A stretch of 64,000 nucleotides of DNA from assembly GCA_019614645.1 (NCBI GenBank), contig JABWDB010000003.1, positions 22,777,001 to 22,841,000 of the forward strand, given 5' to 3'. Under the pieces are notes generated by a model. The model saw only the letters and a program-made list of their open reading frames with translations, had not been told where the DNA came from and did no database searches. Of this stretch, positions 56,101 through 60,095 are shown in pieces (position 1 is the stretch's first letter; each line of letters opens with the position of its first letter). A program made the position numbers and the translations under genes. Source of the DNA: Stratiolaelaps scimitus (Eukaryota; Arthropoda; Arachnida; Mesostigmata; Laelapidae).

Positions 56101-59100
56101 GTCTATGCTTACAATCCATGTTGAGCGCGTAGATGCTGTCAGTGCTCAGATCGACGATGTATAGTCGAAATTCGACGTAATCAACTGCGAACGTCTTCAT
56201 TCCTTTCGATTGATGCACCACCTCCGCCTTGCTCCAATGGATTGTCGTATTCTCCTCGGCGACGATGAGATCGACACGATACAACACCATCAGATCTTCG
56301 CTGTCTTGGTTCTCCTTCACGCCTCTAGCCATCCAAAACATGTAGCCGTTGTAGGAGTCGACGACGATCTTTTCCGGCGCTGTTGATGGCGAGAATCCCT
56401 CGACGACGGCGGTGCACGTGAATCGCTGTTCGATCGTGCACGATTTGATCTCCCACGATGACTCGTCGAGGACGAACAGTCGCCGATTTAACCAGTCATA
56501 CCAAAGAAGCGAAGGCTGTCGAACGTTGAGCGGGAGCGTTTGCGGGACGAGATTCAACGAGTTTCGATCCATCTTGACGACGTGAATTCGGCCATCGTTA
56601 TCCGAAGCGTACAGGACTCTCGATTGAAGATTCCCGGCAAGGCCCCGAATAACGGATCCGTTACCTGGCACACTGAATAGCAGGTGACCAAACCCCAGAT
56701 TTCTTTCACTGAGATCAAATTTGTACAGGTCACCATCGCTGGTCGCGAAGCCCCACCGCTGATCGGCGCTTGCCTCGTCCAGGTTCGTCGTGTTTACCTG
56801 ACACGATGCCAACTTCCCTCGGCCATTCCGATTTGCGGCTTGTACGCTCACCGTGTACTCGGTATTGGGAGTCAGCTCGCGAAACAGGTAACTGAACACA
56901 TGATCAGAGGTGGCGTTTTTTGCGAGCAGTTCCTAAAAATAGACGCAACACGATTTTGAGTACACGGTGTGGCGCAGGTACGCGACAAACATGTTTTGAC
57001 TATTAGAGGACACTGCTGAAGATATTGCACAACAGAAGTGCTACGATGTGCTGCTACTCACGTGAACGAACGGCGTGCCCCCACGGGTCTCCCGGGCTTC
57101 CAGGAGATAGGACACTTCTGGACCCGCTGGAAATGATGGTGGTCGCCAGGACACTGCCACTTGATTGTAGGAACTTAGTAGGCATGTCACCTTTTGGGGA
57201 GCACCTTGCGGAGGACCATAGGCCTGAGTGGACATCACGGTCGGCTCTGTGTACAGTGATTCAAGGCTTTCCGATATCGACCACGCAAGGCGAAACTGCG
57301 GATGGAAATATGTGAGAGTGTGCAACGCTAATTACATTAAGAAATATGTAAGAATATACGACCAAGGCACATGGCCCGGACCATGCTCAACGGTTCGTTA
57401 TGCTATTATTATTATTCTGATTGCTTATCTGCACCGTTAATGTAATATATATACGTGTTTAATAATTGGTCGTCTGGGTATGATATATAATAGAATGCCA
57501 AATGTCACAGAATATCCTGCGATTCGTATGCGATGCACATGGCCTCCTCTAAGTATCAAAACTTCCTGTGCAGCTTCATATTATATGGTAACCTAGAATA
57601 ATGTTTGCACAACATTATATATCATCCAACCCTACGAGTAGTCAATAAACATAACACAATTCACTATTCGCCGCCGTAGTTACCTGGTATTTTGTGTAGG
57701 GCTTAAATCCTGAGATCTCAAACGAGGCCTGCTGATCGACAACCTCGAATATTTCCTGCTGCGTGTAGTACTGCCAGTCACCATCCATGTATCGAAATTG
57801 TACCCGACAGAATATCGTTGGCAATCTTGGGTCGTCCTTCGTAACCTGGAAGGCTACCGAGCTGGGCCTAGGTGTTAGGTGGAACTCTACCGATATTTGC
57901 AGCGATCGATTTCCTGCCACCTCTTGCATTACGAGCGCCACGGCAGTTTCACAGCCGTTCAAACATTGTTCCGCTGTGCTGGAGTCATCCCCATTATTGT
58001 GGTGTACACTCGCAGCGTTCTGTAATGACCACACAGTCCAAATCCATAGTGGAAGCATGATTAGGATGCTGCCGGCACTTCGCAACTGAAAACACGTCAT
58101 GTCGCTGCGTCTCACGGTGCCATTCGTAAACTAACAACTGACACTCTACGTTCACTATGGTTACGATTATGAACTGGTCTCTCCAAGTCTCCGGCACCTG
58201 CTTGCCAAGTTCAGTTATTACACTTGTTAAGCTCGCTGATAGACCGCACTCCGATAGTAGCATTCAGTGTTCATTTAGTTACAGATTGAAAGAACAGCCA
58301 AGCCGGGCTACGTTCATAAGCGTCCGTTTGTCATATGTCGGCACGGTAGCGCCGTTGCTACGAGGTGTATTGGAGTGAGATGGTGCGCAGTCTGTTTTGG
58401 CGCCCAGTTCTCCGAGAAGATGAATAGTCGACCATAGCGGATCCCCGAGAGCGTCAAGTTGTTTGAGAGACCACTGGTTCGGCTGACCGAAACACACTAT
58501 CGGGAGCCTAATGTCGTACTCGGCCACAAGCAGGAACAACCGTTATCCAGCCTCGTTCGAGAGTTCATCGTTCCTTTCGTTCAAATTGTAGTTGGAGGAA
58601 GGGTGGGGAGTTGTATATGCTGATGTGTGCTCGGAGGGTGTGTTGTGATAAAGGTTCTGTAACCCCTCTCAATGTTTTCTCATGGTGCTTTACTCTAGTT
58701 AGGTTAGGTAGTGCCGTGTTGTCTCGCGTCGCGTCGTCGACGAAGACGCTACCCAGCTAATAAAATAGATAGACACAAATCCAACGTGAAAAGGAGCGAC
58801 TGTGGTAGTGTTCAGCCCCTCGGACGATACTCTTTCTCATAGGTACGTATATATATATATATAACTACATGGTGATAACAGGTATAAGAAGAAGTATATG
58901 GCTGATTGGACGACTGCTATACGGCAACGCTTAGCGGTGTCTAATTTGAAAGCGCTGACTCAAATAATCTGTGATTCTGTGATTATCCACAGAAAAGCTC
59001 CAGGCCGAGGGGAGACGGCGATGTATTACATTTATGGAAGAGTTAACGCTGATGTCTGTAGGAAGTGATGGTTTTGTTAGTGGCTAATAAATGAAATAAA

Positions 59101-60095
59101 AGTAAATTGGAAGCACTTGTTGTTCAGCTGCGAGTTGTTATTAATAACGTCAATAAAATGACACCCAAATAGTAAGTGTTTGATTTATGTTTTTTTATTA
59201 TGAACTGTGACTTATGTTCTCGGTTGACGGCAAATATGGGCCGAGCTACTATCGATCAAAAATTAGCAATCGGATATAATGTTATTTAATAATATTCTGT
59301 CTTATGATACAAAATGCTGCTCCCTCGTTTAAGTGGTTGCTCTTAAGGTTCATTGGTTTATTTGGAACTGCAGTTTTTCACAAATGCCTAAGTTCTCATT
59401 GTAAATAAAAAGTAAATGAAAAAGGAGTAATTGGAAACGTAAATATACCCTGGGGCAGTACTACACATTTAAGACTGTCCATAGTAAAATCCCTCCGTAG
59501 GGTCATCACAGGGCACAAGTGCCCAAAATAAATGATCGTTCGTTGATGAATTGCCGCTAATGATTGTATGGAAACGTTATACACGTCTAATTGCCACCTA
59601 CGACGCGTCTCGTCTTCCGAAACATTCTAACGCGCCTGTTTGTAAACATGTTGACGAAGTTGTTAAAAATTAGCCGAAACGCGAGTCGACTTTTCCTTTG
59701 GAGGCTTGTTGTTGTTGTCCCTTATATTGATTTCACTCTGTTAAGATACGCCCACAGACATCGATCGCTCAATAATCTTGCCGGCGCAGCAGCTACAGTA
59801 TGGACGTATCGGCATACACTGCTGACAAGTCTAGGAGGCAACGAGAGACGGATGCAATAGACGTCCAATGACGCAAAAGGATTCAACTATTATATATAAT
59901 AAGTGTATAATAGGGATTGTTCAAATATCTATCCGATGTACCCTAGCTATACTACAATCGACTCACCTAGATCTTGACAAAACCGTATAATATCATATAA
60001 TAACGCTATCACTTATCACCATTCGAGCTTACCTCGCACAGCTTCGAGCAGTTGCCCGACATTTGCAGCCGCCACAAACGACATCCATCGGCGCA
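27428..60095 (-). CDS. sev/Ros1: sevenless/ROS1-type receptor tyrosine kinase (whole gene span, spliced)
   Basis: Single-pass receptor tyrosine kinase. Joining the exons listed separately gives about 3,400 residues: a Cys-rich N-terminal piece, nine FN3 domains, three YWTD-type beta-propellers, a transmembrane helix, a kinase domain and a tail of roughly 1,000 residues. The kinase has a GSGAFGDVFEG glycine loop, AVK lysine, HRDLAARN catalytic loop, DFG, and the DVYKSDYYRK activation loop typical of ROS1/Sevenless. All introns are GT-AG and every proposed junction keeps phase. The protein is longer than fly Sevenless or human ROS1 (both about 2,300 to 2,550 aa) mainly because of the tail. In flies Sevenless signals through Ras/MAPK in photoreceptor fate; the role here is unknown. 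The 5' end is not fixed: coding may start beyond 64 kb or at an internal leader near 58,100. The family call is very firm, single splice sites less so. Confidence 0.95.
29051..29076. repeat. short perfect palindrome
   Basis: CTCAGATATCG and CGATATCTGAG are 11-base arms around a 4-base centre. Its role is unknown; it may be chance or the end of a mobile element. Confidence 0.8.
30632..30689. repeat. exact tandem duplication of a 29-bp unit
   Basis: The unit GAACAGCCGTAGATCAGTTC plus AGGACTCGA occurs twice with no spacer and no mismatch, which suggests a recent duplication. Confidence 0.95.
30851..31723 (-). CDS. probable sev/ROS1 tail exon 3 (low-complexity, Asn/Ser-rich)
   Basis: 873 nt, open in phase 0 from AAGGTAG|GCACTA to TATCAG|GTGAGA. 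It has long Asn and Ser runs from AAC/AGC triplets, PQPQPGRRHP, and several Ser/Pro sites. It is likely disordered. The large open frame and good donor make it a real exon; its link to the receptor is by phase. Confidence 0.65.
31809..31853. repeat. compound (CT)n(TA)n microsatellite
   Basis: A CT run passes directly into a TA run within a tail intron of the receptor gene. Confidence 0.95.
32860..33181 (-). CDS. probable sev/ROS1 tail exon 2
   Basis: An open frame of 107 codons after ATTAG|CGCG (phase 2, matching the donor at 35,566), ending AAC|GTTTAG in phase 0. It reads as soluble, partly acidic protein (MANYHEQFELSDMMRLGFKA; YPDLVRDRPLAGH). Assignment to the receptor rests on phase and order only. 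It might instead belong to a small separate gene. Confidence 0.55.
33182..35565 (-). other. probable sev/ROS1 tail intron
   Basis: 2.4 kb between the tail exons. It includes a poly-Ala-like GCG run (33,720-33,740) and the (TA)n at 35,095-35,136. I found no supported exon. Confidence 0.5.
35095..35136. repeat. (TA)n microsatellite, 42 bp
   Basis: Uninterrupted TA repeat inside the receptor gene. Confidence 0.98.
35566..36319 (-). CDS. sev/Ros1: sev/ROS1 exon: cytoplasmic tail 1 (Ser-rich)
   Basis: Acceptor TTGACAG|CCGACG fits phase 1. About 250 codons rich in Ser, Ala and Leu (SLRASLASLGGSLYSLRPSS) plus an acidic end. VDNLAYEP is a candidate phosphotyrosine site. The frame meets TAG at 35,562, so the protein may stop here. 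Alternatively the donor GGTCG|GTAGCC at 35,566, overlapping that stop, is spliced to the next tail exon. Both forms are possible. Confidence 0.8.
36320..37280 (-). other. sev/ROS1 intron between kinase and tail
   Basis: About 0.96 kb. The frame upstream of 36,319 stays open to about 36,491, so an upstream acceptor and a slightly longer exon cannot be ruled out. Nothing else seen. Confidence 0.5.
37281..37589 (-). CDS. sev/Ros1: sev/ROS1 exon: end of kinase domain and start of tail
   Basis: Acceptor ATTCCAG|GCTGTC, donor CCTG|GTGAGT (phase 1). CPLELYDLMCRCWSYTPEDR ends the kinase C-lobe. The sequence then becomes a Gln/Tyr/His-rich tail encoded partly by CAG repeats. Confidence 0.93.
37767..38205 (-). 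CDS. sev/Ros1: sev/ROS1 exon: kinase catalytic loop, activation loop, C-lobe
   Basis: Acceptor TATCAG|GTTGGC, donor CCTG|GTAAGA. HRDLAARNC (38,077-38,100 for HRDLAARN) is the tyrosine-kinase catalytic loop and DFG is at 38,008-38,016. DVYKSDYYRK carries the three activation-loop tyrosines in the Y-x3-YY spacing of insulin-receptor/ROS1 kinases. LLPVRWMAPE and WAFGVLTWEVLSLGQQPYP follow. All catalytic residues look intact, so an active kinase is expected. Confidence 0.97.
38462..38632 (-). CDS. sev/Ros1: sev/ROS1 exon: kinase helix C to hinge
   Basis: Acceptor CCTGTAG|ATCGAG, donor TCATCG|GTAATG, phase 0. KAEFLKEAKLMSNFRHPHIL has the helix C Glu and the HPHIL turn. FIIMELMEDGDLLSVLR is the hinge and helix D start, close to ROS1 ELMEGGDLL. 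Confidence 0.95.
38982..39156 (-). CDS. sev/Ros1: sev/ROS1 exon: kinase N-lobe, glycine loop and lysine
   Basis: DVPLTDAELSSIPTIDREQI leads into LLGSGAFGDVFEG (ATP glycine loop) and KIAVKMLRKG (catalytic Lys). Donor GAACGAG|GTATGA in phase 0. The acceptor CCGTAG|TGACG (phase 2) is preferred over one 20 bases upstream because it matches the donor phase and the usual spacing after the membrane. Confidence 0.93.
39328..39550 (-). CDS. sev/Ros1: sev/ROS1 exon: transmembrane helix and juxtamembrane
   Basis: Acceptor TTTCCAG|TAGTTG. The hydrophobic run SVLGVVLPSLILLIVGALLA is the single membrane segment. A strongly basic stop-transfer (ERFRRRRSS) follows, then VELATLRGL, a short motif shared with ROS1 just inside the membrane. 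The donor is taken as TTCTG|GTTAGT. A second AG three bases into the exon (CAGTAG) could remove one residue. Confidence 0.88.
39919..40100 (-). CDS. sev/Ros1: sev/ROS1 exon: end of FN3-9
   Basis: Acceptor ATCCACAG|ACTATT, donor ATGG|GTAAGA (phase 1). DWFPVYTGVLNQFDARDLSS and YDFRVRASNPIGNSDWV form the last FN3 before the membrane. Confidence 0.92.
40223..40252 (-). CDS. sev/Ros1: sev/ROS1 microexon (30 nt) in FN3-9
   Basis: The preceding donor and following acceptor are both phase 2 but do not reach each other in sense without more sequence, and a 30-nt segment fits. It lies between TATACAG|GTGGCG and CTGAA|GTGTAC and codes WRGNKASRLK in the C-C' loop of FN3-9. The donor is weak. A longer exon in another frame here reads well but breaks phase. 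Direct joining of the flanking exons is also phase-compatible. Confidence 0.5.
40647..40877 (-). CDS. sev/Ros1: sev/ROS1 exon: end of FN3-8, start of FN3-9
   Basis: Acceptor CATACAG|GTTTCG, donor GCTAG|GTAGAA (phase 2). FRLRITYRSEYDRRMNF ends FN3-8; PDPPGQPTFSGPESNLVWEP and GGELTYELQAR begin FN3-9. Confidence 0.9.
41267..41574 (-). CDS. sev/Ros1: sev/ROS1 exon: end of FN3-7 and most of FN3-8
   Basis: Acceptor CGACCAG|GTGGAG. The donor is placed at TACTG|GTTCGT because this joins EYW to FRLRITYRSEY in frame. The stronger-looking TTC|GTAACA four bases later breaks the frame. RQIELKWRSSKKAEEKVGQE, LEYSLDGQEWQPL and VSGLVPYTEYW are clear FN3 strands. Confidence 0.9.
41888..42234 (-). CDS. sev/Ros1: sev/ROS1 exon: FN3-7
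   Basis: Acceptor TCCTCAG|AACCTG, donor TATATG|GTGAGT (phase 0). LTPDTLEIRWRATSPSRTRK and MSDLQPNTVYM flank a hydrophilic Lys/His/Gln-rich insertion in the middle of the domain. Confidence 0.92.
42405..42600 (+). repeat. tRNA-derived SINE-like repeat, copy 1
   Basis: Starts with a tRNA-like head: an A-box-like TAGCCAAAAGGCCGACAAGC and a perfect B box GGTTCGATCCC (42,469-42,479). A body follows at about 42,493-42,590 that closely matches 49,680-49,770 (shared words GGTCCATC, TATG, AACAATGC, GTGGAC, AATGTTGGCCG). It lies in the receptor intron upstream of FN3-7. Confidence 0.65.
42818..42959 (-). CDS. sev/Ros1: sev/ROS1 exon: second half of FN3-6
   Basis: A 142-nt exon between TTTCCAG|GTGACA and GCGG|GTCAGT. 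VLLGLDSYTTYVVSYYYVD is the classic E-F-G part of FN3 (L-x2-Y-T-x-Y-V-V). Start phase 0 matches the donor 5.3 kb upstream and the phase 1 end matches the next exon. Confidence 0.9.
43590..44364 (+). promoter_or_regulatory. probable 5' UTR and promoter region of CDIPT
   Basis: About 0.8 kb upstream of the CDIPT start is rich in CG dinucleotides and short CTG/TGTG runs compared with the AT-rich intron around it. No TATA box or start site can be fixed from sequence. The assignment is from position and base composition only. Confidence 0.35.
44365..46020 (+). CDS. CDIPT: phosphatidylinositol synthase (CDP-diacylglycerol--inositol 3-phosphatidyltransferase)
   Basis: Joins CDP-diacylglycerol and myo-inositol to make phosphatidylinositol in the ER membrane. 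Two exons, 44,365-44,700 (112 codons) and 45,709-46,020 (103 codons plus TAA), are joined at ACACAG|GTAAGG and CTTCCAG|GTGGCT in phase 0. The product is 215 aa, the usual family length (about 213). The CDP-alcohol phosphotransferase signature D-x2-DG-x2-AR-x8-G-x3-D-x3-D is intact: D49, D52, G53, A56, R57, G66, D70, D74. Several hydrophobic helices follow, with an Arg/Lys-rich C-terminus. The start has A at -3 and G at +4. The frame is open upstream to an ATG at 44,239, but family length favours 44,365. The gene lies wholly inside an intron of the minus-strand receptor gene. Confidence 0.97.
46196..46201 (+). terminator. possible poly(A) signal for CDIPT (ATTAAA)
   Basis: ATTAAA occurs about 175 bases after the CDIPT stop codon. 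It is the common variant of the polyadenylation signal, but such hexamers are frequent by chance in AT-rich sequence. Confidence 0.3.
47241..47501. mobile_element. 261-bp foldback element (MITE-like) in the sev/ROS1 intron
   Basis: Almost perfectly self-complementary along its whole length. The ends CACTCCACGACAATATGATA and GTGGAGTG are inverted, and arms such as GTCATCACATTTCAAGAACA recur inverted near the centre. A flanking TA on the left suggests Tc1/mariner-type insertion, but the right flank is not an exact match. There is no transposase frame. It lies 1.2 kb downstream of CDIPT. Confidence 0.8.
48270..48463 (-). CDS. sev/Ros1: sev/ROS1 exon: first half of FN3-6
   Basis: Acceptor CCCACAG|ACCCGA, donor CGGAG|GTAAGT (phase 0). 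PTCMEIGAPATAPALVV begins FN3-6 and VRYVVKYKKGNC is its C strand. The intron that follows, 5,310 bp, is the longest in the proposed model from 60,095 down and contains the CDIPT gene on the other strand. Confidence 0.92.
48632..48898 (-). CDS. sev/Ros1: sev/ROS1 exon: end of propeller 3
   Basis: Acceptor CGTCTAG|GCAACA, donor CCAG|GTATGC, phase 1 in and out. NIWSTDLVGCHC and TVDLQRIYWSQRGREEVFSI hold the last blade motifs. Confidence 0.92.
49189..49436 (-). CDS. sev/Ros1: sev/ROS1 exon: propeller 3
   Basis: Donor CAGG|GTAAGC (phase 1) is strong. LEAASIMLVSIDGCNPRMLF, then SVVALDAQSKKGPGTIYFAD, are blade strands. The acceptor is chosen at ATCGAG|CCGG by phase; its pyrimidine tract is poor, so the first few residues are uncertain. 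Confidence 0.8.
49675..49775 (+). repeat. SINE-like repeat, copy 2 (5' truncated)
   Basis: Matches the body of the 42.5-kb copy in the same orientation, without a visible tRNA head. It sits in the receptor intron between two propeller 3 exons. When translated, both copies give related short peptides (WTFNVGRES and WTLNVGRES), probably by shared descent rather than coding. Confidence 0.65.
49857..50039 (-). CDS. sev/Ros1: sev/ROS1 exon: propeller 3, YW-containing blade
   Basis: Open in frame for 60 codons, with LTVDWVGRRLYWVEYDG, a textbook YWTD-type strand. Donor TCGAG|GTACGG (phase 2). Two acceptors lie 8 bases apart (ATATAG and TTATAG). The downstream one is used because it keeps phase with the 53-nt exon. 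Confidence 0.85.
50367..50419 (-). CDS. sev/Ros1: sev/ROS1 exon: propeller 3, 53-nt exon
   Basis: Acceptor TTTATAG|GGCCAT, donor TGTGA|GTAAAA (phase 2). It reads GHIAFEGLFRDEQLIAC. With the next exon started at the second of two nearby AGs, it continues DPLTPGTSLTVDW, a normal blade. Both exons are invisible as long open frames; phase and motif fit support them. Confidence 0.75.
50484..50813 (-). CDS. sev/Ros1: sev/ROS1 exon: end of FN3-5, start of propeller 3
   Basis: Acceptor TTTCTAG|GTGAGT; the donor is taken as GTG|GTGAGT at 50,484. VSAFTSAGEGPASMVLSI closes FN3-5. IGVAFLDDTVFWLEQRG is a propeller blade with FWLE at the YWTD position. A GTG three bases earlier could also act as donor, removing one residue. 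Confidence 0.9.
51173..51490 (-). CDS. sev/Ros1: sev/ROS1 exon: FN3-5
   Basis: Acceptor TGTCTAG|GTGTTT, donor TTCAAG|GTGATT, phase 0. AEFRWSGPDQPNGMVLGYVL and IPKLVPNSTYFFK are FN3 strands. An Asn/Asp-rich insertion sits between the C and E strands. Confidence 0.9.
51961..52293 (-). CDS. sev/Ros1: sev/ROS1 exon: FN3-4
   Basis: Acceptor GTTCAG|GTGGAG, donor CCAAG|GTAGTG, 111 codons, phase 0 at both ends. It contains FTIRWPQEQ, SYRIRVTPC and LRPHTRLAVQLQPYTD, the B, C and E-F parts of an FN3 fold, plus a Cys-rich insertion (EPCCPDN). Confidence 0.9.
52494..52770 (-). CDS. sev/Ros1: sev/ROS1 exon: end of propeller 2
   Basis: Acceptor CCCGCAG|ACGAGG, donor AAAG|GTGGGT (phase 0). LMYLEDRLIWLDRRSQPVI is a blade. 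The following acidic segment (ATGEDGFNDAELNDRD) is a linker leading into FN3-4. Confidence 0.9.
52942..53131 (-). CDS. sev/Ros1: sev/ROS1 exon: propeller 2 blade
   Basis: Acceptor TTTTTAG|TTCAAG (phase 1), donor TTCAA|GTATAT (phase 2). VQGLAYDSTRGMVMSSSRSI and SLYVAEENLYCICNF form propeller strands. The donor lacks a GTRAGT match but fits the next acceptor. Confidence 0.87.
53549..53738 (-). CDS. sev/Ros1: sev/ROS1 exon: propeller 2 blade
   Basis: Acceptor GACACAG|ATATTG (phase 0). ILRCNVDGSFIELV and LAVDSARGLIVWADQFGVY are typical LDLR class B repeat segments. The donor used in the model is GTCG|GTTGGT (phase 1). It is a weak donor, but it restores the frame with the next exon; the 3' boundary is therefore less sure. 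Confidence 0.85.
53911..54052. repeat. 142-bp long hairpin in a sev/ROS1 intron
   Basis: The arms CGACTTTGTGTTTGTTGGAG and CTCCAACAAACACAAAGTCG are exact inverse copies. Further pairing (CCGACCACCCTCG with CGAGGGTGGTCGG) runs to a six-base loop. It lies between two propeller 2 exons. As RNA it would form a stable stem. Confidence 0.85.
54253..54425 (-). CDS. sev/Ros1: sev/ROS1 exon: propeller 2, YWTD-type blade
   Basis: Acceptor CAAATAG|CGATTGCG, donor GCG|GTAAGT. The residues IAWLDDMLFLGRNRTNLIRV and IDTYARKIYWGSLTKRA contain the blade motif, with YWG in place of YWTD. Confidence 0.92.
54695..54787 (-). CDS. sev/Ros1: sev/ROS1 exon: propeller 2, short exon
   Basis: A 93-nt exon between TGTCCAG|ATGGGG and AATG|GTAAGA, phase 1 in and out. 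It reads GGLKRYVFNSDATGDNAMI and then ASAGLYDDIN, a propeller blade segment. It is too short to be seen as an open frame but fits both neighbours. Confidence 0.85.
54963..55308 (-). CDS. sev/Ros1: sev/ROS1 exon: FN3-3 and start of propeller 2
   Basis: Acceptor AATTCAG|GCTACACCG (phase 0), donor ATAA|GTACGA (phase 1). PPENVRALFGSTFAEVFWDAP to LSNATKYRIMVRAHSE is a full FN3 domain. The last residues (PLVWSTVMASI) start propeller 2. The donor is chosen by phase: the next exon needs two bases. Confidence 0.9.
55630..55853 (-). CDS. sev/Ros1: sev/ROS1 exon: end of beta-propeller 1
   Basis: Acceptor GTCGCAG|CTGGAAAC completes the split codon from the previous exon; donor CCA|GTGAGT in phase 0. The 74 codons (GNIVSKVREQWAFYSNSS..., DGRPPQVAFSYRKC) look like the closing blade and its linker to FN3-3. 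Confidence 0.88.
56113..56932 (-). CDS. sev/Ros1: sev/ROS1 exon: end of FN3-2 and most of beta-propeller 1
   Basis: Largest ectodomain exon, 820 nt, acceptor TTTTTAG|GAACTG, donor GATT|GTAAGC (phase 1). The first 50 or so codons finish FN3-2 (LTPNTEYTVSVQAANRNGRG). The rest is a series of propeller blades (RVLYASDNDGRIHVV, LLWYDWLNRRLFVLD, YNGYMFWMARG, VDYVEFRLYIVDLSTDSI), each with the aromatic-Trp/Phe and Asp pattern of YWTD repeats. Confidence 0.93.
57062..57295 (-). CDS. sev/Ros1: sev/ROS1 exon: end of FN3-1, start of FN3-2
   Basis: Acceptor CCGCAG|TTTCGC, donor CAC|GTGAGT, phase 0 at both ends, 78 codons. FRLAWSIS closes FN3-1. After GPPQGAP a new FN3 starts, with VSWRPPSFPAGP carrying the conserved Trp and Pro residues. 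Confidence 0.92.
57684..58019 (-). CDS. sev/Ros1: sev/ROS1 exon: second Cys pair and start of FN3-1
   Basis: Begins after TTACAG at 58,020 in phase 0 and ends CAG|GTAACT in phase 0. It holds CLNGC and then an FN3 fold (QFRYMDGDW..., ...ISGFKPYTKYQ). The frame stays open upstream to an ATG at 58,098-58,100 with a signal-peptide-like leader (SAGSILIMLPLWIWTVW), so this exon may also serve as an alternative first exon. Confidence 0.88.
58116..60032 (-). other. sev/ROS1 intron, with possible alternative promoter
   Basis: 1.9 kb between the Cys exon and the signal-like leader at 58,100. A few short frames are present but none is convincing. If the leader at 58,100 is a true start, its promoter would lie here. 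Confidence 0.4.
60033..60095 (-). CDS. sev/Ros1: sev/ROS1 exon: N-terminal Cys module
   Basis: A 63-nt phase 0 exon between TTTCAG|TGC and GAG|GTAAGC. Its 21 residues hold C-x2-GC-x2-W-x6-NC-x3-C. As I recall human ROS1, its N-terminus has the same Cys, Gly, Trp and Asn spacing, followed by another C-x3-C pair. Here that second pair (CLNGC) lies in the next exon. This links the exon to the receptor despite its small size and a 2-kb intron. Confidence 0.75.

Noticed and set aside
58690..58720. TTAGG-like words resembling arthropod telomere repeats (also near 21,690)
   Set aside because: Only about two units each; no tandem array.
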